A stretch of DNA of 60,484 nucleotides. Origin: a virus. The position numbers were made by a program, and so were the translations under genes. The notes beneath the pieces are model-generated. The model saw only the letters and a program-made list of their open reading frames with translations. It did not search any database and had not been told where the DNA came from. The stretch spans positions 1 to 60,484 of the IMG/VR virus record IMGVR_UViG_3300032213_001151. One strand, 5' to 3'. How positions within the stretch are numbered: position 1 is the stretch's first letter; each line of letters begins with the position of its first letter. Below, one piece after another: positions 36,801-45,357 of the stretch.

Positions 36801-39800
36801 ACGTGTAATGCAATTGCTATCTGCAAGGAATGAGTTGTCTTCTACACAGAACAGAAAAGAGATAAATGGTGATAAGATACGTGCAATCAACAAAGAGATT
36901 GCAACTATCTCCGAGACCAAGAAACTTCTTCCTGATAACAAAGATGTTGCCGGTGATGGTGTAACCACTGCTGTGAATCTTGACGCAATTATTGGAACAG
37001 AAAGGCAAGGTGTATCACTGTATAAGATAGGTGGTAAGACATTCACCCGTGAACAATTCTTGAGTGAATTGGACAAAATGAAAAACAGAAGGCTTCTTCG
37101 TGCTCGTGTGGATATAAAGAACGATGAGGAAGCTATAAAGATTTACAATAATAAATTAAACAATGCCATTCAAAAGCAAAGCCCAAGTGCGATTTCTATT
37201 CAGTCAGAAACCGGAGTTAGCAAAACGGTGGAGGAAGGAAAACCCCAAACAGAACTTGAAGTCACTACCGAAGAAACTCAAGTCACAGTCCCAAAAGAAG
37301 AAGTAGCAAAAGCAGAAGAAGATTTAGTGTCTTCAAAGACACGGCTTGATGAGCTTGCTGATGCTATACCACAGCGTATTGACTACACTGAGGATGACCT
37401 AACAAACTTTGATGCATTAGAGCAGCAGAAAGCTGATGGTGTTATAACCGCATTGGCTGAGAAAGTTGCTGAAGGGACCAAGCTATCAACTACTGAGAAG
37501 CAGGTGTATAATGCGAACAAAGAAAAGGTTGATGGCGTATCCCAATTGGTTGCAGAGAAAACTTCAATCGAGGAAGAGGTTGCTGACCTTGAGGCTATGC
37601 TAAAGCCAAGAGCAGAGTTCCGTGCTGAAGAAAGAGTTGTTCCTGCTAAGATTGAAAATGCTATAACTGAAGATGGAGAGGTTGATTTCGAAGCAGAAGA
37701 CCAAGTCCGTAAAATTGCAAATGAAAGGAACATCGGTATTACAAGAGACCGTGAGATTGCTTATGTGGCACGTGATGAACAAGGCAATGTAGTCGGTGGT
37801 GCTTTTACTTCATATGACAATCAGACAGGAAAATATACTTTTGATGTAGTTGTAACCAAAGAAGCTGAGGGAAAAGGCATAGGCAGCAAGCTATTGGATG
37901 CTGTTCAAAATATCCCTTCAGATATAGCTGAAATGAATCCCGATGCTACTGTAGAGGTTGATGTCGTAAACCCACAGATGCAGCGTATGTTGTCTAAAAG
38001 AGGGTTTGAAGTTTCTGAAAAAATAGGAGAGGAACGTGTACTTATGGTTCCCGGAAAGAAATCAAAGACAGAGTTCCGTGCTGAAGAGACAACTGCAGAA
38101 GCACCTATCGATGAAGTCGAGGCAATAACTGATGCCATCAATCAGATTGTATCAGGTAATGTATCAACTGAGCTTGCACCTGAATCTACTGAAGGGACCG
38201 TTGATGTTACTGACCTTAGTAAAAGAACAGGTCAAGCTGTACCAACTGTTAGCTTTAAAATTGTAGAAGGTGTTCCGGTTATCTTCACCATCTCTGACCA
38301 ACTTACCACAGGAGAGATTGTAAATCCACAAACAGGAAGAGCTATAGGTAACTTGATGGGTGGTATAGGATTCAACTTCATGAATCAAAATGCTGCTTGG
38401 GCATATACCACTGAGAAGAAAGCATCAGAATCCTTAAAAAAAGCCAAAAAAGTTTACAAAGAGAATAAGCAAACAATAGAGGAGTTTTGGAAAAACAATC
38501 CCGAATACAATGGTCTTGTTCCAATGATGGTTGTGAAGATGGGAGAAGGCTCAATACTATCAAATGAAGCTACAGCCCGTGTCCTTTCAGACAACATACA
38601 AGAATTTCCTGAAGCTAATCGAAAAAGAGCATTAGCTGTTCTTCAGAAAGAACTTACTAATGAGATAAAGTCTCTTACTAAAAGAGCAGATGCTGCAAAA
38701 AGCGTACTTACAAAAAGGAACTATCAAAAAGAAGCAAGTGGGTATCAGAATATTCTTGACCTTATAGCCAAGAACAATATTCAAACGATTGAGCAATTGC
38801 TTGCTCCTGAAGTTTTCACTCAGATAGAGAACCTTAATGCACGTAAGGATATTGTGAATATGATTGGCTATGGCAAACCTAATCTTCCTCGTGAGAAGAA
38901 GGCAATGTCAAAGCCAACCAAGAACTCATTGGTTGCTCGTGCTATCATTGGCATACCGGCTAATCAAGAGGTGAAAGACATTAATCCAAACAAGAGATAT
39001 GAGCTTTTAAACTTAGGAGAAGTAACCAATACGATTACTGAGTCAACAATTGCCGACATATCTAATCGCAGTATCGTGAGCATAGTGGGTGTAGATGTAT
39101 TGAATCCTCGTATTTTGAATACAGAGAATGGTGATTTCAACCATCCAAACTATCAGTATGGATTGGCAGGAAAGTCAATAGGTATTCTACAGGAGCCAAT
39201 TTCAATCGTGAAAGCATACCCTGAAGCGTATAATCTTGCGCTGAAAGGTCTAATAAAAGAAGAATCAAAATTTGTAAAACCAATAAAAGATGGCAAAAAA
39301 ATTGTTAAGCCCGGCAACAGACTCTTCAATCAGTCTATCCCGGAAGCTTCGGAAATTGCGGATAGATATTATGAAAGAACCTATGGGCGAAAGCGTCCTC
39401 GGTACTATGGCTCAAGGTCAATCGACAAAGCAAGAGCCAAAAGAATAGCGGATTCATTCGCTAAGATGGCAGACAATCCGACTGCCCCTGATGTGAAAAA
39501 AGCTTATGAGGCTATGGCACGAGAAACCCTTGAGCAGTATAAATATATGCTTGATGCGGGTTATGTTGTTGAGATAAACAACAATGAGCCATATGGCAAT
39601 TCACGTGAGATGGTTGATGACTTGCGTAATAACAAGCGCATGAAAATCTTCTCTACTGAATCAGGGTTTGGAGATGAAAAGATTACACCTGAACAACGAG
39701 AAAAGAATGTACTACTTCGTGAATCAGGATTCTACGATATTAACGGTGAGACATTGTTGGTTAATGATGTATTCCGTGCTGTCCATGATTTCTTTGGTCA

Positions 39801-42800
39801 TTCTGAATTAGGTAATTCTTTTGGTGCAATAGGAGAAGAGAATGCTTGGAATGTACACGCACGTATGTATAGCCCATTGGCACGACAAGCAATGACTACT
39901 GAGACACGTGGTCAAAACTCATATGTTAACTTCTCAGGAGTCAATGAGAGAGTTGATGCTATGCGTCAAGAAGCTGCTGTGTTGAGAGACCAAGGTAAAA
40001 TAAAAGAAGCAGAGGCTATTGTCAATAAGATATATGAAGAAATATCTTTTGCAGAGCAGAAGCAAGGTATTCTTCCAAAAGAATTTTCTGATGTTGACCT
40101 TAATGATACAGGAGACAAAGAGTTTCAACCTGCATCTGTTGAGTCAATACTAACAAAAGCTGTTGGTGTTCAGAATGGATTAACACAAGGCGAGTTCATT
40201 GCTGCTGTAGCTGAGGGAGATATATCAAATGCAACAAAACTTGCAAACTTCCTGAGCCTTTCATTCCCAAGTGTAACTGTTTCTACAGATAAGGTTTCGT
40301 TTAACAATGTGATGTCTCAGGTTGGAACTGAGGCGTATATGGTTGGGGACCAAATCATCTATGGTGTAACTGTTGATGGTGACATATACATCAATCCTGA
40401 TGTGCACAATACAGAGTCATCACTATTCAATACCACTATCCATGAGTTTGGACACGTATGGACTGATTATCTTCAGACATCAAAGAAGGGTAAGCAGTTG
40501 TATGAACGTGGCGTACAGTTGGTTGAGGAAGGAATAGCAAATGATGCCAAGGTAAAAGAGATATTCGATGCTCAGATGAAGAAGTATCCGGGAGACCGGG
40601 CACGAGCTATCAATGAGACGATGGCTATTCTTATTGGCAACAAAGGTGAGGTGATTACCAATGCAGCAATCAAATCAAAGTTCAAGGAATGGTTGCTTGG
40701 AATGTGGAGATATGTTAAGGAAACATTCAAGATGTCAAAAGACTTGTCTGTTGAAGAGATTCAGAATCTTACCCTTGACCAATTCATAGGAACAGCATTG
40801 GCTGATATATTCAGTGGAGAGGAAATAAAACTTTCTGAAGCTCAGCAAAAGCAACTGAAGAATCCTGATGCCATGTTCAGTAGCACACAGTCTATGCAGT
40901 CGATTATCCAACAGGCGAGAGCTAATGGATTCTCTGATGCTGCCATCAAGCAAGTGTTGTTGAATCGTGGATTTAAAGCATCTGATATAAACAATGCTCT
41001 TGTTATTCCCATAGATGTAGATACAAATCTTCCAAGAGAGTTTGCAGATATTGACGGTGGTGTACAGAAAGGGCTTCAGCTATTCAATGATGTGCGCATT
41101 GAATTGCAGAGGTTTGCTCATATGGGACCTCGTGGTGGTATTCGTAAAGAGGTAACAAAAACAATGGCTCAGATTCGTGAGAAGGCTATAGAGCTATTGA
41201 AATCTCATCCGATATATCAAGCACAGTCTGATACCGTTCAGATGGAATTGATAAGCGCATTTGACAGAACCCTTGGAACTGCAGCAAATGCTAATGTTAC
41301 CCGTCAGATAACAGCAATAAGAAACAACTTGCGTCAGCGCAAGATTGGAGCAAGAGAATTACAGCAGGCTAAGATTGCGGTAAAGAACATGATACGTTCT
41401 GTTCTTCCTAAGTCTGATACATATTCTCAGGCTCAGATAAATAGGCTTATCTCTATCATCGCTAATTCTACAGAGGATACCATCCTTGCTGATACTGACA
41501 AGGTGATGAAGATAGTTGAGCAGCAGAGGGCAAAGATGAAGACATCCGTTCTTAAACAGATGTTGGAGTTAGTTAATAAAAAAGCCAAGGCTGCTATGAC
41601 TACCACCGGTAAGCGTAGAAGCAAAGGTCTCGACCCTGAAGGTCAGGCATTCTTTGCTCAAGTGAAACCAATCCTAAGAGCAGTCATCAATAATGACATT
41701 GAGTTCATGATTAAGTTGGCTGATGAATTGGCAAAGGCTGATGCTGATGGTTCAATCAATGATGCTCTTATAAAGCAGAATCGTGGAGAACAGTTGACTG
41801 TTCAAGAACAAGCATTGCTAAATAAGGCATATGCGTTTGATACGTTTGGTGACTTGATGAGCATGGAATTAGAGGATGTACAGCAATTGCTTGACGAACT
41901 CGTAGATGCTCGTGCAGAATCAATCAAGAGACTGAATACACGTAGAGAAGTACGTGCATTAAAGTATGCAGCATTGAATGCAGAGGCTTCTGCTCAGGTA
42001 TCTGAGTTGAACCCTGAGTTATTTGTCGAAGAGATTGATGCAAACGGAAACGTAACTGTTAGACCAAAGACCCGTAATGAACTTGTACAAGACCGTGCTG
42101 CTATCCGAAAAGCTTTTCAAGGCGGTAAGATATGGTCAGGGTTTAAACAGTTGGTAGCTCGTTGGGACTATACTACTATCACAGGCATAAAAGACTTCAT
42201 GCGTAAGCGCATCCTTCACTTGGGTTCATTGATGAATCTATTTGATAACGATGCAAAAGGCATGGCATTTTTTAGGGACAATATCTATAGACCTCTTAAT
42301 AGAATGGATGAGAAGTCTAAGCTTGGGTATTTCCTTGAGATGCAGAACTTAGACTCTATTGCTAACAGTATCCCCGGAATAACAAAAGGGTACAAGCAAA
42401 TCCGTAATATGCTTCAGACGGGTATCCATGAGTTCACTATCAATGGCAAGACTGATATATATAATGCAGACAAACTGCTAAGAATATATGCATTGTCTCT
42501 CAACGATGTTCAGCGTGAGAAGCTCAGAAAGATGGGTTGGGATGATGCTCAGATACAGAAGATTAAAGACATCGTTGGTCCTGAGCCGATAGCTTTTGCT
42601 GAGAAGTTGGTTGACTATTTTAGCAATGATTACTATGAATCAGTAAACAATGTATACTCAAATGTAAATGATGTAAACCTTGGGTATGTACCTAACTACT
42701 TCCCAACTATTACTCAGGCTCAGAAAGTAGGCTCAAAGCTTTTAGAAGATGGAGACTTTAATGGAATCTTCAATGCTGAGACAGCTCCTGCACTGAAAGA

Positions 42801-44430
42801 ACGTACTGATGTATTGGGTGAAATTGAATTGAACTATGATTTCTCAGATGTAGTCGAGAGTCATTTCGTTACAATGGAGAAGTACAAAGCATATGCAGCA
42901 GGTGTTAAAGAGCTTAATGCTATATTCCAAAATCCTGCATTCAATGTTCTTCTTGAAGAGTCAGGGCTGAAGTCAGTTGTAAAGCGTTCAGTAAACTTTG
43001 CGATTACGCCAAATGCAGGACAGCAAGAAGAGCAAACCGCACTTGGTAAACTGATGACTAAGTTCACAGGGTTTGCCCTTGCGTTTAAAGCCATTCAGAT
43101 TGTAAAGCAAGCAACTTCTTTCATCAACGCATATGAGGATTACAGCTACTTCCCTGCTGACTCTAAGCTACCGGGGATTGTAAAGGGACCTGTTGACTTA
43201 ATGATGTTCATGGTTGATAGCGCAAAAGTTATTGCCACTCTTCCAAAGCAAATTCGCAAAGCATATGGTATGTCTGCTAACGTAAGAGACCGTATGCTAA
43301 AAGGTATTGAGGGGGATGTATATGGTCTTGAGTCAGGCTCAAGCGTATTCTCTTCTATAGATAAGCGAACAGATATATGGGCACGTGCAGTACGTGCGTT
43401 TAAGACGGGAGCTGCGGGACCAACTGTGCTTGGTGACATACTCGGTGTTATGGGATACATGGTTAACTATAACCGTAACATTGCAAATGGCATGAGTCCT
43501 GATGCTGCATTAGAAGCGTTCAACAACTACAACGCAACAGCACAAAGCCGAAGGGGTACAGAGAAGTCATCCATTCAGCAGAACAGTTCTGAGTTGGCAC
43601 GTGCATTCACAATGTTCGGAAGCACAACATTCCTACAGATAAATAAAGTTCTCGAAGCACAGACAAATATATTCCGTGCATTGAAGGAAGGCAAGATGCC
43701 AAATGCAAAAGACATTCGTGCTTTCGCTATTAACCTTGGTCTCACCAACGCATTGTTCGTTGGCACTGCAAACATTGCTAAGTTCATTAAGGGTGATGAT
43801 GATGACCGTGAAGAAGCATTGAGACAAATGAAGAGGGCGTTGGTTGGTCTTAACCTAATTGAGTCTATACCTTTAGTTGGAGCAGCAGTTGAGACAGCTC
43901 TTGCTCACATTGAAGGAGAGAAGAAGAGAGGTGGAGATGCTGTTGTAAATCCATATATGCAGGTATACAATAAGATTCGCAAAGCATCAGAGGATGGTAT
44001 TGGATTCAAATCATTACAGCCAATAGCTGAGATAGTTATAGGTGCTCAGCTTGACCCATTCATAGGTTTGTATAATGGTGTTGCAGATGGGTTTGATGAA
44101 GAGGCAGTATATGACCTTCTCGGTATCAGCAAATCATATCGTCCAACAGAGGAGAAAGACACCAAGTCAAGTGCTCCAAAGGATATGACCAAGGAAGATA
44201 TGAAGCGATACTTCCCTGAGATGTACGAGCAAATGTATGGTCCCGGCTCTCCACTATATGATTATGAGCAGGAGATGAGAGACATGGAGAAGATGGAAAG
44301 AGAGCAGCTACAGCAGGAGAAAGACTTGATATATGGCTACGATGAAGATGCATCCAAATCAGATGGCACTGTATGGAGCAAGAAGAAGTCAACCAATAAG
44401 AAAGAATCAGGTACAGTTTGGGGTAAATAA
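33868..44430 (+). CDS. Giant multidomain polyvalent (probably ejected) virion protein
   Basis: 3520 residues, 17 percent of the genome. In order: two short repeats at about 5-54 (LYDGLVEDGSYTK / LYNGLVTDGLYTK); coiled, charged region; a Gly/Ala-rich membrane-like segment near 700-765; a GNAT acetyltransferase domain near 1290-1395 (VVVTKEAEGKGIGSKLLDAV); a domain near 1829-2026 with VHDFFGHSE; a zinc-metallopeptidase-like HEFGH at 2192-2196; helical regions near 2420-2620; and a conserved block with YVPNYFPTI near 2942 and later helices. Such proteins in other phages are packaged and injected with DNA to counter host defences (known theme). Palindrome copy 7 lies inside (L-V-S-S-K-T-R). Roles of most domains are unknown. 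Confidence 0.82.
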   Translation: MDELKKLYDGLVEDGSYTKTFEEFQKQFQDASYRDRLYNGLVTDGLYTKSKDEFLRKYAVGPSKSIIEPVKKKETPAPISGSEFLSGIGSSESSDTEAYKFNPAAKPAAKPPVTPAEDFISSRAPKPTKDYVYTPTITLPEGYVPAPETPEVVARDNTRIVATDFGAPQALEKHEAFIAETNKLKEQAKKIERAKAQEEEQLIKSRNAAANQDAQFQEYLQGIDANLIDKVEEDVVPELNKKFNPYGFHFEEAVAGGDAMYVRTADGKHELLIPLDPFTTSQEVATSKQLRDFLTQYAQGREEVKSEDYINKALRAQNMRDVGMRNDDGTYSTVKFTSFEENGKYFVVPTLFPKDPNATYTTNKSDWIELPFEQAVAEARKRGEIFQFDSDQEAKGFAQGDWKGINAFDVEGQAFYKEKGLDYYAEKKKYENYTKLQDELDFLDNILGGGITPQQDKIDNPEYFAPDGRGLYTKEELEQKRAEVLKKKDSLLEQVYDIEVMGVGDGPVQKTREDFDVVLNKRQNEIAGEAIKMNAAATDEYKALDETSMALYNVPIEKIGTIIPKTAKDAENIKNLTAQLVKVNAAKKDAALRFETAKTYYDAKWNKAASSEYEENWAGFTTSVADAWNNGQAAEQIMLLTLGVKNAEDIKDRQEAARIIAENLLDVSGKQSRALTRLNLARDGEWSKTLLADPFEATATFVASSLTQMLPYASYIVPSATAAGAATGAVAGLMGGPFAEVTVPGGAIAGATQGLRLGMTAVSFGTEYTNSILDVMREKGYDLLDPKQVEAALSDESVWAEGSQLGISRGIPIAVVDYLSSGLAGRVFKTSKLASMPVKLGAMAAERAVFDPAAEALGEYAAQTVAGQDINFKEIAYEALGGLGNNTSHMAVNLYREARNNSNADLAYELTDINTVANERVSDEKISSWANNMHKLGKIDADVNQRIQENVGLRREARDLTSVGTTSRLIGDGKKVEARVMQLLSARNELSSTQNRKEINGDKIRAINKEIATISETKKLLPDNKDVAGDGVTTAVNLDAIIGTERQGVSLYKIGGKTFTREQFLSELDKMKNRRLLRARVDIKNDEEAIKIYNNKLNNAIQKQSPSAISIQSETGVSKTVEEGKPQTELEVTTEETQVTVPKEEVAKAEEDLVSSKTRLDELADAIPQRIDYTEDDLTNFDALEQQKADGVITALAEKVAEGTKLSTTEKQVYNANKEKVDGVSQLVAEKTSIEEEVADLEAMLKPRAEFRAEERVVPAKIENAITEDGEVDFEAEDQVRKIANERNIGITRDREIAYVARDEQGNVVGGAFTSYDNQTGKYTFDVVVTKEAEGKGIGSKLLDAVQNIPSDIAEMNPDATVEVDVVNPQMQRMLSKRGFEVSEKIGEERVLMVPGKKSKTEFRAEETTAEAPIDEVEAITDAINQIVSGNVSTELAPESTEGTVDVTDLSKRTGQAVPTVSFKIVEGVPVIFTISDQLTTGEIVNPQTGRAIGNLMGGIGFNFMNQNAAWAYTTEKKASESLKKAKKVYKENKQTIEEFWKNNPEYNGLVPMMVVKMGEGSILSNEATARVLSDNIQEFPEANRKRALAVLQKELTNEIKSLTKRADAAKSVLTKRNYQKEASGYQNILDLIAKNNIQTIEQLLAPEVFTQIENLNARKDIVNMIGYGKPNLPREKKAMSKPTKNSLVARAIIGIPANQEVKDINPNKRYELLNLGEVTNTITESTIADISNRSIVSIVGVDVLNPRILNTENGDFNHPNYQYGLAGKSIGILQEPISIVKAYPEAYNLALKGLIKEESKFVKPIKDGKKIVKPGNRLFNQSIPEASEIADRYYERTYGRKRPRYYGSRSIDKARAKRIADSFAKMADNPTAPDVKKAYEAMARETLEQYKYMLDAGYVVEINNNEPYGNSREMVDDLRNNKRMKIFSTESGFGDEKITPEQREKNVLLRESGFYDINGETLLVNDVFRAVHDFFGHSELGNSFGAIGEENAWNVHARMYSPLARQAMTTETRGQNSYVNFSGVNERVDAMRQEAAVLRDQGKIKEAEAIVNKIYEEISFAEQKQGILPKEFSDVDLNDTGDKEFQPASVESILTKAVGVQNGLTQGEFIAAVAEGDISNATKLANFLSLSFPSVTVSTDKVSFNNVMSQVGTEAYMVGDQIIYGVTVDGDIYINPDVHNTESSLFNTTIHEFGHVWTDYLQTSKKGKQLYERGVQLVEEGIANDAKVKEIFDAQMKKYPGDRARAINETMAILIGNKGEVITNAAIKSKFKEWLLGMWRYVKETFKMSKDLSVEEIQNLTLDQFIGTALADIFSGEEIKLSEAQQKQLKNPDAMFSSTQSMQSIIQQARANGFSDAAIKQVLLNRGFKASDINNALVIPIDVDTNLPREFADIDGGVQKGLQLFNDVRIELQRFAHMGPRGGIRKEVTKTMAQIREKAIELLKSHPIYQAQSDTVQMELISAFDRTLGTAANANVTRQITAIRNNLRQRKIGARELQQAKIAVKNMIRSVLPKSDTYSQAQINRLISIIANSTEDTILADTDKVMKIVEQQRAKMKTSVLKQMLELVNKKAKAAMTTTGKRRSKGLDPEGQAFFAQVKPILRAVINNDIEFMIKLADELAKADADGSINDALIKQNRGEQLTVQEQALLNKAYAFDTFGDLMSMELEDVQQLLDELVDARAESIKRLNTRREVRALKYAALNAEASAQVSELNPELFVEEIDANGNVTVRPKTRNELVQDRAAIRKAFQGGKIWSGFKQLVARWDYTTITGIKDFMRKRILHLGSLMNLFDNDAKGMAFFRDNIYRPLNRMDEKSKLGYFLEMQNLDSIANSIPGITKGYKQIRNMLQTGIHEFTINGKTDIYNADKLLRIYALSLNDVQREKLRKMGWDDAQIQKIKDIVGPEPIAFAEKLVDYFSNDYYESVNNVYSNVNDVNLGYVPNYFPTITQAQKVGSKLLEDGDFNGIFNAETAPALKERTDVLGEIELNYDFSDVVESHFVTMEKYKAYAAGVKELNAIFQNPAFNVLLEESGLKSVVKRSVNFAITPNAGQQEEQTALGKLMTKFTGFALAFKAIQIVKQATSFINAYEDYSYFPADSKLPGIVKGPVDLMMFMVDSAKVIATLPKQIRKAYGMSANVRDRMLKGIEGDVYGLESGSSVFSSIDKRTDIWARAVRAFKTGAAGPTVLGDILGVMGYMVNYNRNIANGMSPDAALEAFNNYNATAQSRRGTEKSSIQQNSSELARAFTMFGSTTFLQINKVLEAQTNIFRALKEGKMPNAKDIRAFAINLGLTNALFVGTANIAKFIKGDDDDREEALRQMKRALVGLNLIESIPLVGAAVETALAHIEGEKKRGGDAVVNPYMQVYNKIRKASEDGIGFKSLQPIAEIVIGAQLDPFIGLYNGVADGFDEEAVYDLLGISKSYRPTEEKDTKSSAPKDMTKEDMKRYFPEMYEQMYGPGSPLYDYEQEMRDMEKMEREQLQQEKDLIYGYDEDASKSDGTVWSKKKSTNKKESGTVWGK
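37327..37342. repeat. Dispersed palindrome copy 7 (intragenic)
   Basis: GTGTCTTCAAAGACAC inside the giant gene, read V-S-S-K-T; no extended arms. Confidence 0.85.
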
Positions 44431-44433
44431 AAA

Positions 44434-44457
44434 GTGAGTGTCTTTGAGGACACTCAC
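44434..44457. terminator. Palindrome copy 8, bidirectional hairpin at the arm convergence
   Basis: GTGA + GTGTCTTTGAGGACAC + TCAC gives a 24-base hairpin exactly between the convergent stops at 44430 and 44454. On the plus strand it follows AAATAAAAA; there is no U-run after it. A bidirectional terminator role is likely. Confidence 0.75.
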
Positions 44458-44876
44458 ACATACCTTATATACTTCAAGGCTTTCTGCTTATCGTAATATA
44501 CCATTAGCTCTACATCATAGAGTGCTCCTTCTCGTGGGGTACGACCACCTACTCTCAGAGTTCCTTGTAAATCTTTTAGCTTACCATAGATGATGCCATC
44601 ATCACAAGCCCATATCACTGTTGGGTTCAGCATCTTGCTCCAAAGTTTGAATACTTTCTGTACCGATATGGGTAGAGGGTAGGCTTGAGCCATGTTCTTG
44701 AGCCTACCCTTTACCTCAACGTATGCGATTAATGTATTGTCCTTGTCGAATATCCTGAAGTCTATGTCATCAGGGCTGAGCTTCTCAAACCTGCATTTGA
44801 ATACTGATGTGAATCTTTCAATGGCTTTCCTCTCACGGATTAAATCCTGCTCTGTCTCAAAACTTTTTGTCTCCAT
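44454..44876 (-). CDS. PD-(D/E)XK nuclease-like protein
   Basis: 140 residues. Seen: an early Glu (ERKAIERF), DDIDFRIFD near 36-44, and AYVEVKGR at 51-58, giving the D...E-x-K catalytic pattern. Then a helix and strands ending in a Lys-rich tail. The last gene of the minus arm; overlaps the previous gene by 20 bases. Could be a Holliday-junction or DNA-repair nuclease, or a degenerate one. Confidence 0.65.
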   Translation of the reverse strand: METKSFETEQDLIRERKAIERFTSVFKCRFEKLSPDDIDFRIFDKDNTLIAYVEVKGRLKNMAQAYPLPISVQKVFKLWSKMLNPTVIWACDDGIIYGKLKDLQGTLRVGGRTPREGALYDVELMVYYDKQKALKYIRYV

Positions 44877-45105
44877 TGTCTCTTAATGATTCAAGATATT
44901 CAATTGCTGTATCGACCTCATCCTTGAAGTCTTGGTATTCCCTATCGACAAGGTGCTCATAGATATTGTTAACGCATTGATGAATCCTATTCGTATACGC
45001 CAATATGTCGCCTGCACGTTTCACTTCTCGTGCTCTTGACTCTGATTCCGGAACGCTTGTTACGAAAACCAATATCAACTGATTCGGATTCTTTTTAGCT
45101 TTCAC
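44857..45105 (-). CDS. Small helical protein, unknown
   Basis: 82 residues from a GTG start that overlaps the VRR-NUC stop (GTGA). An early hydrophobic strand (QLILVFVTSV) is followed by charged helices. No family recognised; probably co-translated with the flanking nucleases. Confidence 0.7.
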   Translation of the reverse strand: MKAKKNPNQLILVFVTSVPESESRAREVKRAGDILAYTNRIHQCVNNIYEHLVDREYQDFKDEVDTAIEYLESLRDNGDKKF

Positions 45106-45341
45106 CCTCGATGAACATCAACTTTAACCCCATGATTTTCGATTTCCATAATACGGTATTTTTGTAGAGGAGAGAGCTTTCCCTTCTCAGACTTCACTTC
45201 TATGAATAGAACATCAGAGTCTTTCGGGATAGCTATTAAGTCAGGGATTCCGTTCTTGTTGGTCTTCGTCAGTTTGATAACGTAGTAGCCTTGGTCCTCA
45301 AGCTCCTTAATCTTCTTGGATTGTATCTGCTGTTCAGTCAT
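45102..45341 (-). CDS. VRR-NUC family nuclease
   Basis: 79 residues, a minimal VRR-NUC domain. Seen: GIPDLIAIP (31-39), FIEVKSEKGKLSPLQ (47-61) and a final GVKVDVHRG. The PD...E-V-K with S-P-L-Q signature identifies the family, known to act on branched DNA. It sits next to the SF2 helicase. Confidence 0.88.
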   Translation of the reverse strand: MTEQQIQSKKIKELEDQGYYVIKLTKTNKNGIPDLIAIPKDSDVLFIEVKSEKGKLSPLQKYRIMEIENHGVKVDVHRG

Positions 45342-45357
45342 GATAGTTGAGAACCGA

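Noticed and set aside
38577-38592. A possible extra palindrome copy (GTGTCCTTTCAGACAA)
   Set aside because: Only the left half matches; the right half breaks the symmetry, so it is probably chance.
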